From Lichtheimia corymbifera B2541 (Eukaryota > Mucoromycota > Mucoromycetes > Mucorales > Lichtheimiaceae), in contig JNEU01000961.1 of NCBI GenBank assembly GCA_000697475.1, positions 1 to 64,000 on the forward strand: 64,000 bases of DNA, written 5' to 3'. Of the stretch, positions 38,738-50,618 are shown in pieces. A model generated the notes under the pieces. The model was not told the origin of the DNA. It made no database searches and was given only the letters and a program-made list of their open reading frames with translations. The translations under genes were made by a program, and so were the position numbers. How positions within the stretch are numbered: position 1 is the stretch's first letter; every line of letters starts with the position of its first letter.

Positions 38738-40515
38738 TATTGTATGATAATAATAAAAAGAATGAATATATATATATATATGTAGACACTCAACAAAGAG
38801 GGAAGGGAAGAAAAGGAAACTGAAATAAAAGGAATGGGAAAAACCCAAGGATTGATCTTTATAAAGAAAAAGATTGTGCGTGTGTGTGTGTGTGTATACA
38901 CATGTCAGGTGGGTTTGACGAGATGTATGGTAGTGTGCCACAAGGGAACCTTCCCCTAGACCCTGAATGCTTAGTAGGGTGAACCCTGACGATGATGTGT
39001 AGCCATCTACAAGTCTATCGTTGCTCATGCATCGGGATGATGTGGATATGTTGATGTCAGTGATCTAGATGTCATCCTCATGGTGGCATCTACGGATGCT
39101 CTAAAGAACCCCGTTAAAAGATCTTGTATTATCCATCGTCTCACACCGCCTATACACACATGCACACAGATTTAGATATTGCTCATTATCTTTCTTCTAT
39201 CTCTGGGTTATCCCGAGGATTACTATCATGCGTGCTTTTTAAGCCATTTTGGTGTAAGAAGCTCTCGATTCAAATAGCGGATCGATGAATGCTCAATGCA
39301 TTTGATGTATTATGTATTTTGCAATTTGCCGAGCACACAATAAACGAGGGAGCGGTTGGATTATATCAGCGTCTGAGAAAACGGGTGTGTGAAAATGGCA
39401 AAGAAAAAAGACACAAGTGTTACCTTGGCATGTTGTGATTCAAGGGTCGCGTCCTCATCAAAGGTAATGGCCATATTGGATTGCTGAAACGGCTCATAAG
39501 TGGTTCACACACCCTCTTGATTGCATTTGGAAAGTGCTATATCCTGTACGAGGGGCCTGTGTCACATCCTCGTCGACCATTTTATGCCACAGCTGTAGTG
39601 ACGATACTCTACAACCGACACACGTACTCATGCCGATACCTACAGTGGCAAAGTACGGTGGTGCCATCTAGTAAAAGAAAGCCTACATTGACAAGGATGC
39701 TGGTGCTCTTTTTCAGAGGCGCCAATGCAATAAAGATGAGAAAATGAAGGAAGATGCCAAAGAAGCAATAGGATCAACAGGGATAATCCAATGCCTTCAA
39801 TTATCCCGTTACATGATGAAGGTTGTTTTACATATTCATCAGGGTGACCATTTTTCCTGTGTCTCCATAAACACAATGAGGCTTCGAATAATCGCGAGGC
39901 AACCCAAAATATCCGAGCAACACCGTCAGCATGCTGGGACACCTGTTTTTGCACAACAGTAGACTCCCACAACAGGGATTTATTGGTAGATGTGGTTGCC
40001 AACAACTAACGCTATCAGGCAGCAACAGCAGCATGTATTATGATTATTCATCATCATGACTGAATGGGTCCTCGTATTCATTATGGCCAGTGTGGGAAAA
40101 CACAGTATCTCAAAAAAGGGGTTTAGACAATCAAAGATATTTTGAGAGAAAGAGAAAAAGCTGTCGTTGCAGGGCTCTTTATTATGTTTGTTTATGGCGT
40201 AAAGCTATCTCATTTTATGGTCATTGGATCATTGTTTGTTAGCGAAGATTTGTGTGTCAAGTACTGGATTACATAAACTGTAGTAGACCCTTTATCATGC
40301 TGACTCACATTATCCTTTTGCAAATTTCCCAGTAGATGGCATGGTGTCGCACATGAATACGTAATACGTTTATCATTCCTTGTGTGTACTTGTAAGCTCT
40401 TTATATAGAGATCCCACGCGCCTCGCTCAGCAATTCTCATCACTACTCGATATATCCAGGAGGTACATGATGTTTATAAGAAAAATCTTGGGTTGTGTTG
40501 ATTCTATACAATTCT
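38738..40515. other. long intergenic region upstream of the hexokinase gene
   Basis: About 1.8 kb with no supportable gene. It holds the hexokinase promoter, a (GT)n run at about 38879-38897 and the PKR1 3' flank. Several short frames (for example 39481-39747 plus, 39640-40005 minus) have no family resemblance, splice structure or codon bias that I can see. Confidence 0.55.
38879..38897. repeat. (GT)n dinucleotide repeat upstream of hexokinase gene
   Basis: Nine or so GT units about 145 bases upstream of the hexokinase ATG. Confidence 0.85.
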
Positions 40516-40884
40516 CTATAGTTCCTTTTTCGTTTCTTCCATGGATGGTGCAGGTGGTGGTGGAGCTTGCTTTCTAATCTTATCCATTTCAGTGATAAAC
40601 CTGCATAAATGTCAAGCGTGTGTGAGCAGTTAGCCCCATGCATTATCCCACCCACCCCACCTCCTCTTGTTTAATTAAAGCTCCACTTGCCATTTGATAG
40701 TGAGAAAAAGACATATTGAGAGCAATAAGAGTGCAACAACATGAAGGTTCCCGCCCGTCATGATCACCATGGCAGCCAAAGTTGCAAAGAGCATATAGAA
40801 CGCGTAAAACATGACCTTGATGACACCCGTTGCTGTGTACCCTGGCGTCATTACGGACTGCACAATGTCGTCGACGAGGCTCAT
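40516..40884 (-). CDS. PKR1: PKR1, V-ATPase assembly factor
   Basis: Small ER membrane protein required with Vma12/21/22 for assembly of the V-ATPase Vo sector in yeast. Two exons: 40691-40884 and 40516-40600; 92 residues (yeast 122). It has the family start (DDIVQSVMTPGYT, compare yeast W-E-S-V-F-E-P-G-T), two hydrophobic helices (about 22-42 and 47-65), the GNLHVVALLLLSICL block, then KWFITEMDKIRKQ and a Pro-rich end. The intron 40601-40690 (90 nt) must start with GC (TG|GCAAGT) to rebuild the conserved Trp-Phe; the only nearby GT donor gives a stop after two codons. It is divergent from the PTEN gene with 120 bases between start codons. Confidence 0.9.
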
Positions 40885-41004
40885 TATGTAAAAGAGAGAG
40901 GTGCTGATGGGAGGGGGAGAGAGTAACAAATGCGACAAGGAAGGGTGTGGTGACCGTAACAAAGAAAGAGGAAGAGACCTCTTCCCCGGAGTTGTTTCAT
41001 TTTC

Positions 41005-42425
41005 ATGCTCGACCATCTTCGTTCCTTGGTATCCGAAAACCGATGTCGTTTCGTTGATGAGCACACCAACCTCGACCTTAGTTGTAAGAACACATGGAGA
41101 CGCTGCAGCATCACGTGTTTTGACATTGGACTTTTCCAGATGTCACCGATCGCATCATAGCAATGTCGTATCCATCCAGTGGACTGGAAGGGCTCTACCG
41201 CAACTCTTTCAAAGACGTCAAAAGGTTCGATGACATTAAAATGCTCCCAATACAACTAGCTCACTATGATATATAAGGTTCCTTGATACTCGACACAAAA
41301 ACCATTACAAGGTCTACAACCTGTAAGTCGTCCATGCATCTCAGCACGCACACAAAGTACGTCTCATTCAACCTTTTTGCATGCAGACGCTCGGAGAAAC
41401 AATATCGACATGAGCTATTTGAAGGTGCAACAGGTGAGCTTTTCAATCCATTGTTGGATCCCAGTGCATTCTCTGATTTTCTCATCAAAAGTGGTTCTTT
41501 TTGGATTTGGTGATCATCAGGCTCCCCCTTTTGAGTTGCTGGTTCAATTCTGCAAGGATGCCAAAACATGGCTGGATAAGGATACGAGCAACATCGTGGT
41601 GATCCATTGCAAAGCTGGCAAGGGAAGGACCGGTACCATGATAGCTGCGCTCCTCTTATACATTGGATATGCAACAAATGCCGATGAAGCTATTCAGATA
41701 TATGGCACAAAACGGACTACAGATGGAAAGGTATGTGGTATGAAGGTTGTATCCCTTTGTATTTTCTAAACATGCAATTCTTAGGGTATCACTATCCCAA
41801 GCCAGATACGATACGTCCATTACTTTGAACTCTGGATGAAGAACGAGGATACAACATTCATGTCAACCATACACATTACCCAGTTGGCAATTTGCAATAT
41901 ACCACAAGCATGGTCTCGTACGTATCAAATTTGGTTTATTGGATCCTGCATCTAATTTACGTCCTATAGATGCGAACCTATCAATGACGATCGAGATTGA
42001 CCAAGTTGAAATCTTTGAGACTGACAATGTAAGGAGGAATACTGGCAGCCGGCAAGCACGGTGATTAACAGCTATACCTATCTTTAGACGGAAGTGACAA
42101 GTGACAACACGATCCTCATGCCGTTACCTGCTGTGCCTGTCAAGGGAGATTTCAAAATGACGCTTTTTACAAAAGGAAGGATTTATTCAAAGGTAAACAA
42201 ACAATTCATGGTGGTGGTAAGAGAATATCCTATTCTGAGTGCTTGGATTAGCAGAAATACTTGTGCCACTTTTGGTTGAATACAAGGTTTGTTTCCGCAT
42301 CATCAGCGACAATCGCACTAGCAAAGGACGAGATCGATGGCGCCTTTAACGATACCCATTGCCGGCAGTTCCCCAAGGATTTTGCCATCCAGATCCAGTT
42401 TTCCTCCAATACAGACCTTGAATAA
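41005..42425 (+). CDS. PTEN: PTEN-family phosphatidylinositol 3-phosphatase
   Basis: Dephosphorylates PI(3,4,5)P3 at the 3 position in other eukaryotes. Nine exons: 41005-41083, 41140-41224, 41278-41322, 41387-41433, 41492-41730, 41785-41917, 41970-42028, 42088-42192, 42255-42425; 320 residues. The N-terminus (VSENRCRFVDE) aligns with the PTEN PIP2-binding start, then LDLSYVTDRIIAM, KDVKRFLDTRHKNHYKVYNL, and the signature HCKAGKGRTG (Cys125, Arg131), keeping the two Lys typical of PTEN. A C2 domain occupies about 190-318. It lacks the C-terminal regulatory tail and PDZ motif of the human protein, as is usual in fungi. The usual DDH loop reads GDH (Asp93). Introns at 41225 and 41434 have weak flanks but restore the frame and conserved residues. 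Confidence 0.93.
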
Positions 42426-42524
42426 CGCAAATCATCCCCCAGAGCTATATCATCTTAGAGCATCACCATCATTATTAATAAAATCCCATCATTATTTCCT
42501 CCACTTGTACTTACTGCTCTCCTA

Positions 42525-44303
42525 TCAAGATTTGTGGACTTTTGCATATTCATGGCGTAATGCAGGGATTCGATGCGAGTATCTGTCATGTAACTTTTTG
42601 ACCAGCTTCATGAACTTGTCATCGTCTGGCACTGTCAGCGTGGAGCTCAACAAGGTCATGCAGCTTTCAAAGCTTCGAGACAAGAGTTGGTCTAAAACGA
42701 AACCCATAAACATTCCATTCTTTTTCATCTCCAATAGCGTAGTCTTACATTGGAAAGTCTTGAGCAGTGCTATGGCAACAAAATAAAAGACATTGAATCC
42801 TTCCAAGAAATAGGCATCCCAGATCCGTAAAAGGGTTTGATACTTGACGACGCCTCCTGTGAACATTGTAATATACCACCGAGTCGCATAGGCAGCACTT
42901 GTTACATCAATTGAATGCTGTAATGATATCAGCATCAGAACAACACATACACACTCTCTCTCCTCGTATTACCAAATGCCTGTACAAGCGAGTCAGGTAT
43001 CGTTCCACGAGTCGTTCCTGGATGAAGAAACTTTCCATGAGTGCAGGAAATCCGGGCACAAAGAGATCATGCAATCCGTCACGGAGAAACATGTGCACAA
43101 GTGCAGTGTATGCTCGCTAAACATATAAAAAACGAGTAAGGGGCGGATTTGCACATACATTCGATCATCAGCGCGCTTATGTACCTCCTCTTCGCAATAC
43201 ATGAGTAACATGGCAGCAATATTGGTCATGCCTTGACAATAGCCCACCTCCTTGTCGAACCCTGAAAATGCTCGAAGCACGTTGAACAATGCCCTTTGCC
43301 TGTAAAAGGAGAAAGGTTGTGAACACGACATTTTATATACACACGCACCCTACATACCCTTGACCATATCGCTGCCGGAACATGATATGGCCATGCATTG
43401 TTCGTGGAATATCAAGATCAATTTGTCGCACATGTGACGATGGCTCGGATAAAAGCACCTATTATTATACGTTTTAGCATGATTGGGATCATAGTTGCTA
43501 TCTGATGTACCTTGTATTGCTCTCGTAACGCGTCGTCGTTATTCGCTTTTTGCAATCCGTTGGTCAATGTAAAGTACCTATTGGATATGTTTCAGAAAGC
43601 TGGGCGGATAATTGGATGTAATGCGTACCATGCGTCCCGACGCCAGCAGTCTGGAATTCCTTTATAGACACGCTTGATGAACTAGCGTATAATTCATTAG
43701 TCGCGCTCCATATTCAGGTTTTGTATTCTCTCTCTAATATACCTTGGAATTGACAATAAAAGTGTGAAGGTCTTCACCACAAAGTTGTGCATGCTTTGCC
43801 ATACCAGCCCACTTGGTAGCGCGTTCCGCTTCCTTCTCTGCCTGACTATGCATATATATAGAGTCAATACCTTTCCTAATCCATTGGTACACACGTCACT
43901 TACTGGACATCGGGTGTAAATAGCTTATCATCATCCAGAAATCCATATCTGCAAATAAGAATCCAATGTATCAGGTCAAATGAATAAAGCATGATGATCA
44001 ATGCAAAATGAGTAACACGGACCTGTCAGCTGCTTCAAACCATTTTTCCATTTCAGCCGCTACGTCAGGTGGATTTGATTCATAATGTCCTCGTATTTCA
44101 GCTGCTTTGTTTTCTGTGGTGGATAGGGTGGGCGGTGGTTGTCGCTCATTGGCAAGATCGTTTTGCTGATCGACGACGACAAAGGAACCGTTGTTATGTG
44201 TCTTGATAGAGGTACCCGTTGTAAGCTCAGTAAAGTTTGTATCAGAAGAAGAGTTGGTTGTTTGACAGGTTAAGACTGGCAAGGTTCCAAGATACGTGGA
44301 CAT
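42525..44303 (-). CDS. TBC-domain Rab GTPase-activating protein
   Basis: Stimulates GTP hydrolysis by Rab proteins in vesicle traffic. Nine exons: 44023-44303, 43904-43948, 43743-43845, 43629-43681, 43511-43577, 43358-43458, 43185-43299, 42973-43116, 42525-42917; 433 residues. The disordered Thr/Asn-rich N-terminus (1-70) is followed by a TBC domain from about 155 to 400. The arginine finger is in IDLDIPRT (Arg202) and the glutamine finger in VGYCQGM (Gln239), so it should be catalytically active. Helices with RIWDAYFLEGFNVFYFVAIALL are typical of the EVI5/GYP subgroup; the exact Rab target cannot be told. The first intron has an unusual donor (GTCCGT). The gene converges on PTEN with 99 bases between stop codons. 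Confidence 0.9.
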
Positions 44304-45000
44304 TTTAAGAGAGCGTGTGTGATAAAACGGAAAGAACAGGTGGTAGTGAAAGAAGAGTGTGCATCACATTCTCTCTCTCTTTTTGGTATATCTTTAGCCT
44401 GGAGCGGGCATTTCCTGCAACACATACAGCCCCCCGGGCTGGAACACATCACGCGCCAAATGATAGCTATTTATACCCACGCTAGAATGGAGCCACGACT
44501 ATAGAATGACTCACGTGATGCAATCACTTTATATTTCATAGAGCTACAAGACATCTGCGTTGCTTTTGGATGAGCATACAATAATAGTCTAAGGCATTTG
44601 TTAGCACTTTTTGGTGGCACTTGAAAGCGGACATTGCAGCAATGATTGTCACACGCGTACATGTCATTTTTTTAAAAGGGCATTTGTATCATATTTATAT
44701 ACACACATACAAACATATGATATGAATGAAGCAACAAGGGATTATAATTAAGGGATGTATACGTTAACGTTACAACTGCCGATCAAAGCATGTGCATATG
44801 TGTGTGTATATCTGTGTGTGCGTGTGTACAGTGTACCAAAGTGCGGGGAACAAATGACAGCGGCTGTCGGGCAACACAGCAGCAGCAGCAAGACGACAGC
44901 AGACAACACGCTTAAACATATATACTTTTCACACCGGGGGTTGTTCACTCTTCTTCCTCTCTTTCTCTTTTTCTCTCTTCTAGTTGCTTTCTGACATATC
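44304..45000. other. intergenic, divergent promoter of TBC and MDV1 genes
   Basis: About 700 bases. A TG/GT-rich patch lies at about 44795-44830 and a C/T-rich leader directly precedes the MDV1 ATG (ending acatatcATG). No gene is supported. Confidence 0.5.
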
Positions 45001-47274
45001 ATGTCTTCAAAGGGGGGTGCAACTCCACCCGAACGAGACTCGCAGCAATCGTTAATGACACGTTCACAAGCACTCTCAACAGCATTTCTCGGTACTGCAC
45101 GCGACAAGGCTATGGGAGTTGCCCATGCTGCAACAAGCTGGTTCACACCACCATCCGATTGGAGTGCACCTTTATCACACTTGGAGTCACTCACTACCGT
45201 CATGTTGAATCCATTGGCTGCTCACCCTGTCTATCAAAGCGAATCATTGGCCAAAGCCCTTCAACTCATGCAGCAACAACAACGTCAACGGTCATCGTCG
45301 TCTTCCTCGTCTTCAAACGGCAACGAGCTCGTATTGCACGGCACAACCAATAGTGCCTGGCCATCCAGCACTGAACTACTAAAGGCCGAGATACCCGAGT
45401 CCCATGCACCACTCTCTTTGTTTCAAGGCTTTGCTGCCACATACCCTTCTCTTGCAGGCGCATCATCGACCTCTTCTTCATCTCCGTCAAATAAGAGATC
45501 AAGGCATAAACGGAAAAAACAGGCAGCTCATGCTTCAGGTATATATATACACTACTGCTACCAACACCCTACACTCAAGACTCATCATGGAATGATTAGA
45601 TGGCCAAAATCGTACACTGACTCAAGTCATTGCCGAGCGAGAACAAAAGATGCGTGATAGTCATAAATTGGAAAAGCAAAAGGTAAGACGTGTTTGCTTA
45701 TTGGGATCATGCCACGTATTAACATGGGCCGGATAGTTGTCGACCATGAACGAGATGAATCAAATCACGATGCAGATCGAGGAACTTGTCAATAAGCGTA
45801 AAGCATTGGAGCAAAAATGGCAAAAGCTTGAAGCAAAGGAGCAACAACTGTTGGAAACAAGTAAGTGAGAGGAGAAAGGGGAGGATTCATGTGGTTAAGA
45901 TGAGAGCATGACCCTAATTGATTCATGTGATATACTAGTTGGGCAATTGAACGATGTGATTGTGACAGTGGAAGAAGAAGGAAGGGATACAGTGAGCGAA
46001 GCTGGTAGCTCATCCCGCGCCACGGTCCAACAGGATACGATCTCTGAAGATGAGGCCATCCTTTACGAGAGTGGCACCTGCTACAAGACACTTTCAGGCC
46101 ATGACGATGATGTATTATGTGTGGATTTCAATCACCCACGTGGTATTTTGGTTTCTTCCTCCATGGATGGTACAGTACGTGCTTGGGATTTGTACAAGCA
46201 TAAATGCGTCGGCACCCTTGAGGGACCTACCAGTGTGGTGCGATGTTTACAACTGAATGATGCATGTCTGCTTACGGGCTCTGAGGATGGATCGATCAAG
46301 CAATGGAACATGTCTGCCATTCCTCCACCGCCCCCTTCCACCGATAGTTCAGTGGTATCATCCAGCGAACCCACTTCACCCGAGTTATCCGCCATTCCTG
46401 AAGATCTTCCCGTGTTGAGCGAATGCTTTACAGGTGCTTTGGAAGGTCATCAAGCTGAAGTCACAGCATTATACATGGATCAAACCATGGCAGTATCCGG
46501 TGCCAACGACAAGACCATGCGACAATGGGATCTGGAAACTCAAAAATGTGTCTTGACCCTTGATGTGATGTGGGCTAGCCATGGTGCATCTCCTTCATCT
46601 ACCTCCTCCTCTTCGGGTTGGCAACAATGGGCCATGGATGGCTTGCACAACTTTTTCAACACTCAAGACTTTGTTGGTGCTTTGCAATTTTGGAACTTTG
46701 CATTGGCAAGTGGTACCATGGATGGAAAAATCAGAATGTGGGATTGTAAGTAGTGATAGGATACAGTGAGCGTGTGTTCTTTTTATCTTAACGCATGACA
46801 TATAGTACGCACCGGTCAAGCACATCGTACCTTGCCTGGCCATACCGGTCCTATCACATGCTTACAATTTGATGAAGTACATTTAGCAAGTGGTAGTCAG
46901 GATAAGACAATCAGGGCAAGTAGGGTGTTGTGGGTTGGCTATGTGAAGAAGGATGAAGCTAACGCAGAAATTTAGATTTGGGATTTACGGACAGGCTCCG
47001 TATATGATACATTGCAATTCCAGGGTCCCGTGACATCGCTCCAATTCGATACTGGCCGAATAGTAAGCGCCAATTGCACGGAAAACATTGATGTAAGTAA
47101 TGTTTTTGGTAGATGTGAATAGGGCTCTAACCGAATGAATAGATCTATAATCGAACTTCCTTCCAACATACCACTTTGCAAGGGCACACCGCACAAATCA
47201 ACTCGGTTCGATTCCGTGACAATGTATTGGCAAGCGGTGGAAACGACAGCGTTGTAAAACTTTGGGCTCTATAG
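45001..47274 (+). CDS. MDV1: mitochondrial division protein 1 (MDV1/CAF4 type)
   Basis: Adaptor that links Fis1 on the mitochondrial outer membrane to the dynamin Dnm1 during fission. Seven exons: 45001-45538, 45600-45682, 45737-45860, 45939-46745, 46806-46915, 46976-47092, 47143-47274; 636 residues (yeast Mdv1 714). The N-terminal region (1-175) would hold the Fis1-binding helices and is rich in Ser/Gln; a coiled coil spans about 185-260 ([20 protein letters not shown]); a seven-bladed WD40 propeller runs from about 290 to the end, with blades ending VRAWDLY, IKQWNM, MRQWDLE, IRMWDL, IRIWDLR, DIYNR and VKLWAL. The intron 46916-46975 starts with GC (ATCAGG|GCAAGT) to join KTIR to IWDLR. Ser-rich inserts interrupt two blades. 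Confidence 0.92.
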
Positions 47275-47665
47275 AAGAAGAAAACCCTATCATTCGTCGT
47301 CGTCCATGTTATCATTTCCCCCCTTTTCATTCCCCTCCTCTTTCTCATTAATGTATGATACAACCCAACCCAACCCAACCCAACCTCGCTCGCTCGCTGG
47401 CTCACAAGCACAACACACATACACACACACACACACACACACAATCAGGAGCTGTAAATTTAAGTTCGTAATGCATGCACAAGTACAATAGAACGATGAT
47501 TTTTTATTATTCTTTCTGGTCTACTACATACAATGAAAACTGACTATACATGAGCAATACTATTTATATCGTTGGGAATAGAATATGTATAAGAGGAATG
47601 GTATATATCAATATAGTTACAAGTGGGATAAGGGTAGTGGTGGTGGTGGCGGGGAATACAAGTTT
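47275..47665. other. convergent 3' flanks with three simple repeats
   Basis: 390 bases between the MDV1 stop and the stop of the coiled-coil gene. Three simple repeats are listed separately. No gene is supported. Confidence 0.6.
47361..47443. repeat. cluster of simple repeats: (CAACC)5, (TCGC)3, (AC)n
   Basis: A caacc pentamer is repeated five times at 47361-47385, followed by about three tcgc units (47386-47398) and an AC run at about 47420-47443. All lie in the 3' flank of MDV1. Confidence 0.9.
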
Positions 47666-49606
47666 TCAATCTTGGCTGGCATGAGACAAGGTATGATCGA
47701 CGCTTGGAGGACGTAGCATACTATGACGTTTCCTTGTCACTTGTTCAGTGGTCCATGATTGCAACCTCCCCACAACAGAGGGGATGGTCTTTGGATGGTC
47801 TTGAAAGGACGACGAGCTACTATCCAAAGTAGTAGATGATAACACCATATCCATGAGTCGGCCAATGGCTGATGTTGATCCTTTGGATTGCTCATCATTG
47901 CATTGCTGTTGTTGGATCACTTTTTCCTCCTGTTCCTGGACCTTGCTCACATAAGCAAGCTGTAGATCATTGATTATCATGCGTAATTGTCCAATTTCAG
48001 TAAGCATGTCCCTGGAAAGGTCGTCCTTGGGTCGCATCTCACTCAAAATGGATTGTATCATCCCATTGCTGGTCTCATTCATCTCCTTGATATCGAAGGC
48101 TCGGTTCAATGCTCGATTCAATGTACGCATGTCAGTGCCTCGCAATCGTTCAAGTACATGTTGGTCTTTTGCATCGTCTGTTTGTGTTTGGACAGCAGCA
48201 TCCTGCAGACATTTGGCATTGTTGTGGTGGTGCAAAATGTGATGATGGTGATGAACCACAGCAGATAAAGTACGCACTGGCATGGATGATGGCTTTTTTT
48301 GTGGTGGTGATGTGTGAGAGGCGAGCACCATGGATTGTTCTTGTTGCGATGATACCAACAGCAGCTTTTCCATTTGAAGACGTATTGTATCTAGCTGAGC
48401 TTGTGTGTCGGCAAGTCGCTCACGGCACTCGGTTAATTCTGTGGCCATCTCTTGATTGGTGGCTTCGAGCTCCTTGATATGCTGCTGTTGTTGTTGTTGA
48501 TGCTTCTCGGATGGCTCCAGTGACAATGAGAGCTACATTTTACCATTTAGAAACATGGACCGTCGATACATTATCATCAAGGATGGCTTACTCTTAGCAT
48601 TTCATTTCGGAGCCGCTCATTGGATTCACGTAACCATGCCAAATCATCTGTTTCCGCGACTTGAGGCACCTCTTGTTGATCTAACTTTAGCTTCTCATAG
48701 GCACTATACAACATATCTAACAAGTAACATGTGTTAGTGATCGATAATGGATCCCAAAAAAACAATTACCATATCGAGCTCTCAGTTTTTTATGCTTTGA
48801 TTCGATTGCACGTTCTGATTTTTGTGCTGCAATGAGCTCTTGCTTTGCGTCTTCGAGCTAATTGAAATGTAATAAGAATGATAAGATCATAGGTAAGCTG
48901 ATAACAAAACAAACCTGCCTTGGCTCGAGTATTTTGTTCGCGTGTATCTGCTTGGTGTAATGCAATTCGCGTGGATCGAAGTTCAGAGGCTCGTGCTTTT
49001 AAGTCATTCATCAATTGAGAGTTGCGTGCATTGGCCATTTCTAAATCAGCTTCAGTTTCTCGTAGAGTCTATATGAATGAATGAGTATAATAGGAGGGGG
49101 ATGTATGTGTATAAGATAATAATACCTGTTCAGCCTTATGTCGTTCCCAATTAGCTCGATTATGCCTCTCGGATAAATCTTCCATGGCAGAATCTTGTTC
49201 ATGTAGCAAACGTTCCAAATGCCGCGTCTTATCGTGTGACAAAGCAAGCTATATGTGTGTTAGTGAGTCTAATAATGGTTACACATATGCAGTAATCGGC
49301 TGACCTGTTTCTCCAGTTGAGCCGATTCATGTTTCAGTGCATCATGCTTTTGCAGTAATGTCTGGCCAATTTCTATTGCGTTGCATGATGCATACATATC
49401 AATTAAGTGTGTCAGGAACAAACGCCATGGCATTTGCATATAGTGTTACCTGCTGCCAAACGTGCTTCTTGTTCCAGCTTTGCAATGGTGTTGTAGAGAT
49501 CTTCTGATGAGCAACGGCAACTGTCACCAAGCCAATGAGGACGTGAATCTTCAAATGAGGAGGCGTAGCTTAATGACAAGCTCGATCGTTCCTGAACGAC
49601 AGACAT
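47666..49606 (-). CDS. long coiled-coil protein, family not recognised
   Basis: Seven exons: 49450-49606, 49305-49372, 49126-49248, 48919-49068, 48770-48857, 48592-48716, 47666-48532; 525 residues. After a short Ser-rich N-terminus (SLSLSYASSFEDSRP), residues about 40-330 are almost continuous heptad-like coiled coil rich in Glu, Leu, Ala and Gln, with a Gln run near 255. The C-terminal third has a His-rich loop (HHHHHILHHHNN), a conserved-looking helix (LNRALNRAFDIKEMNE) and a basic end. The junction between exons 4 and 5 is uncertain: a GC donor (AAG|GCAGGT) with acceptor ATTAG keeps the phase; a GT donor two codons later works only with the acceptor CGAAG at 48851. A cytoskeletal or septation scaffold role is conceivable but not shown. 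Confidence 0.8.
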
Positions 49607-50226
49607 GACGCGCAAGACTACGCAGTAAAAGAGATAAAAAGGAATAAAGAGGAAAAAGGGAAAAAAGAAAGCGGAAAGAGACGAAAGAAAAGGGATGGTC
49701 CCTGTGGCTGCAATAGTATTGTTATATCGATCGATCACACGATAACCCATCATCATCGGAAACGTTTTAAGCGTAGTAGTAGTATCCAAAGTGCTTTGCA
49801 GCATTATTGTATTCTATCAATTCTTGTTTCATGACAACGCCTCCTATGTTTCTTGTTGCCAAGCGACCACCACCAACCCACATATGTCATTCATTCTACC
49901 CTTCGTCGTCATTATGCTTCATATCTCTCTCTTTCTCTCTTTTCCCCACCCATTCCAAGCCCATTATTATGCGACGGTCGGCCACATGATAACCATGTGA
50001 AACACAGCCTGTGGTATAATTGCCCAATGCGTTCCCCTCCTCCTTTCATCATCATCGTCATCATCATCTTAGTGGTGGTCTCGGTGATATTCATAGTAGA
50101 AACCTCGGGGTATTATTATGTATGCATGCATGAGCCCTCCCCATTTTTTATCGTGGTCTTCACTCTCGCTGTCGCTTACACATTCCTTCTTCTTTTTTCT
50201 TCTCCTTTCTCTATATATTACATATC
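49607..50226. other. intergenic, upstream of a small basic ORF
   Basis: About 620 bases between the divergent coiled-coil gene and the small plus-strand frame at 50227. It is C/T-rich on the plus strand near 49910-49960 and again just before 50227. No gene is supported. Confidence 0.5.
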
Positions 50227-50463
50227 ATGATACGTGGTTCACGGTTTGTTGAGCATTTTGACGATACCCTTCCAATGATGGATCATCGACGTGGATTAAA
50301 ACGAAGACCTCATGTCAAAAGACGTCAAGTACGACCTTCCATGTGCAAAAGCGGCATACGACGACGACGTAGTGTACGACGACCAACCTCCTCCTCCACC
50401 ACCACCACTTGCCCACCTCTCGTTGTCTGGTGTAAAAAGATAATTCGAAAATTCCCAGCTTGA
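50227..50463 (+). CDS. small arginine-rich ORF, function unknown
   Basis: An open frame of 78 residues starting MIRGSRFVEHFDD, with a very basic middle (RRGLKRRPHVKRRQ, then IRRRRSVRRP), a Thr run and a C-terminal VVWCKKIIRKF. It is not opposite a coding exon: the neighbouring minus-strand gene ends at 50619. The start is preceded by a C/T-rich leader ending acatatcATG, identical in its last ten bases to the context of the MDV1 start. No domain is recognised; it could be the first exon of a spliced gene or a chance frame. Confidence 0.35.
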   Translation: MIRGSRFVEHFDDTLPMMDHRRGLKRRPHVKRRQVRPSMCKSGIRRRRSVRRPTSSSTTTTCPPLVVWCKKIIRKFPA

Positions 50464-50618
50464 TAGTAAACAAAGCCCAAGCTTGACTTTTTGGAAAATA
50501 CAAACAAAACAATAATGTGATGGAGGAAATGGAGTTAACACACACAAAGAAGGAGGGGGAAAAAGATTTACACAATAGATAGATACAAAACAAAGAAAGA
50601 GAGTGAGACAAAAATATA

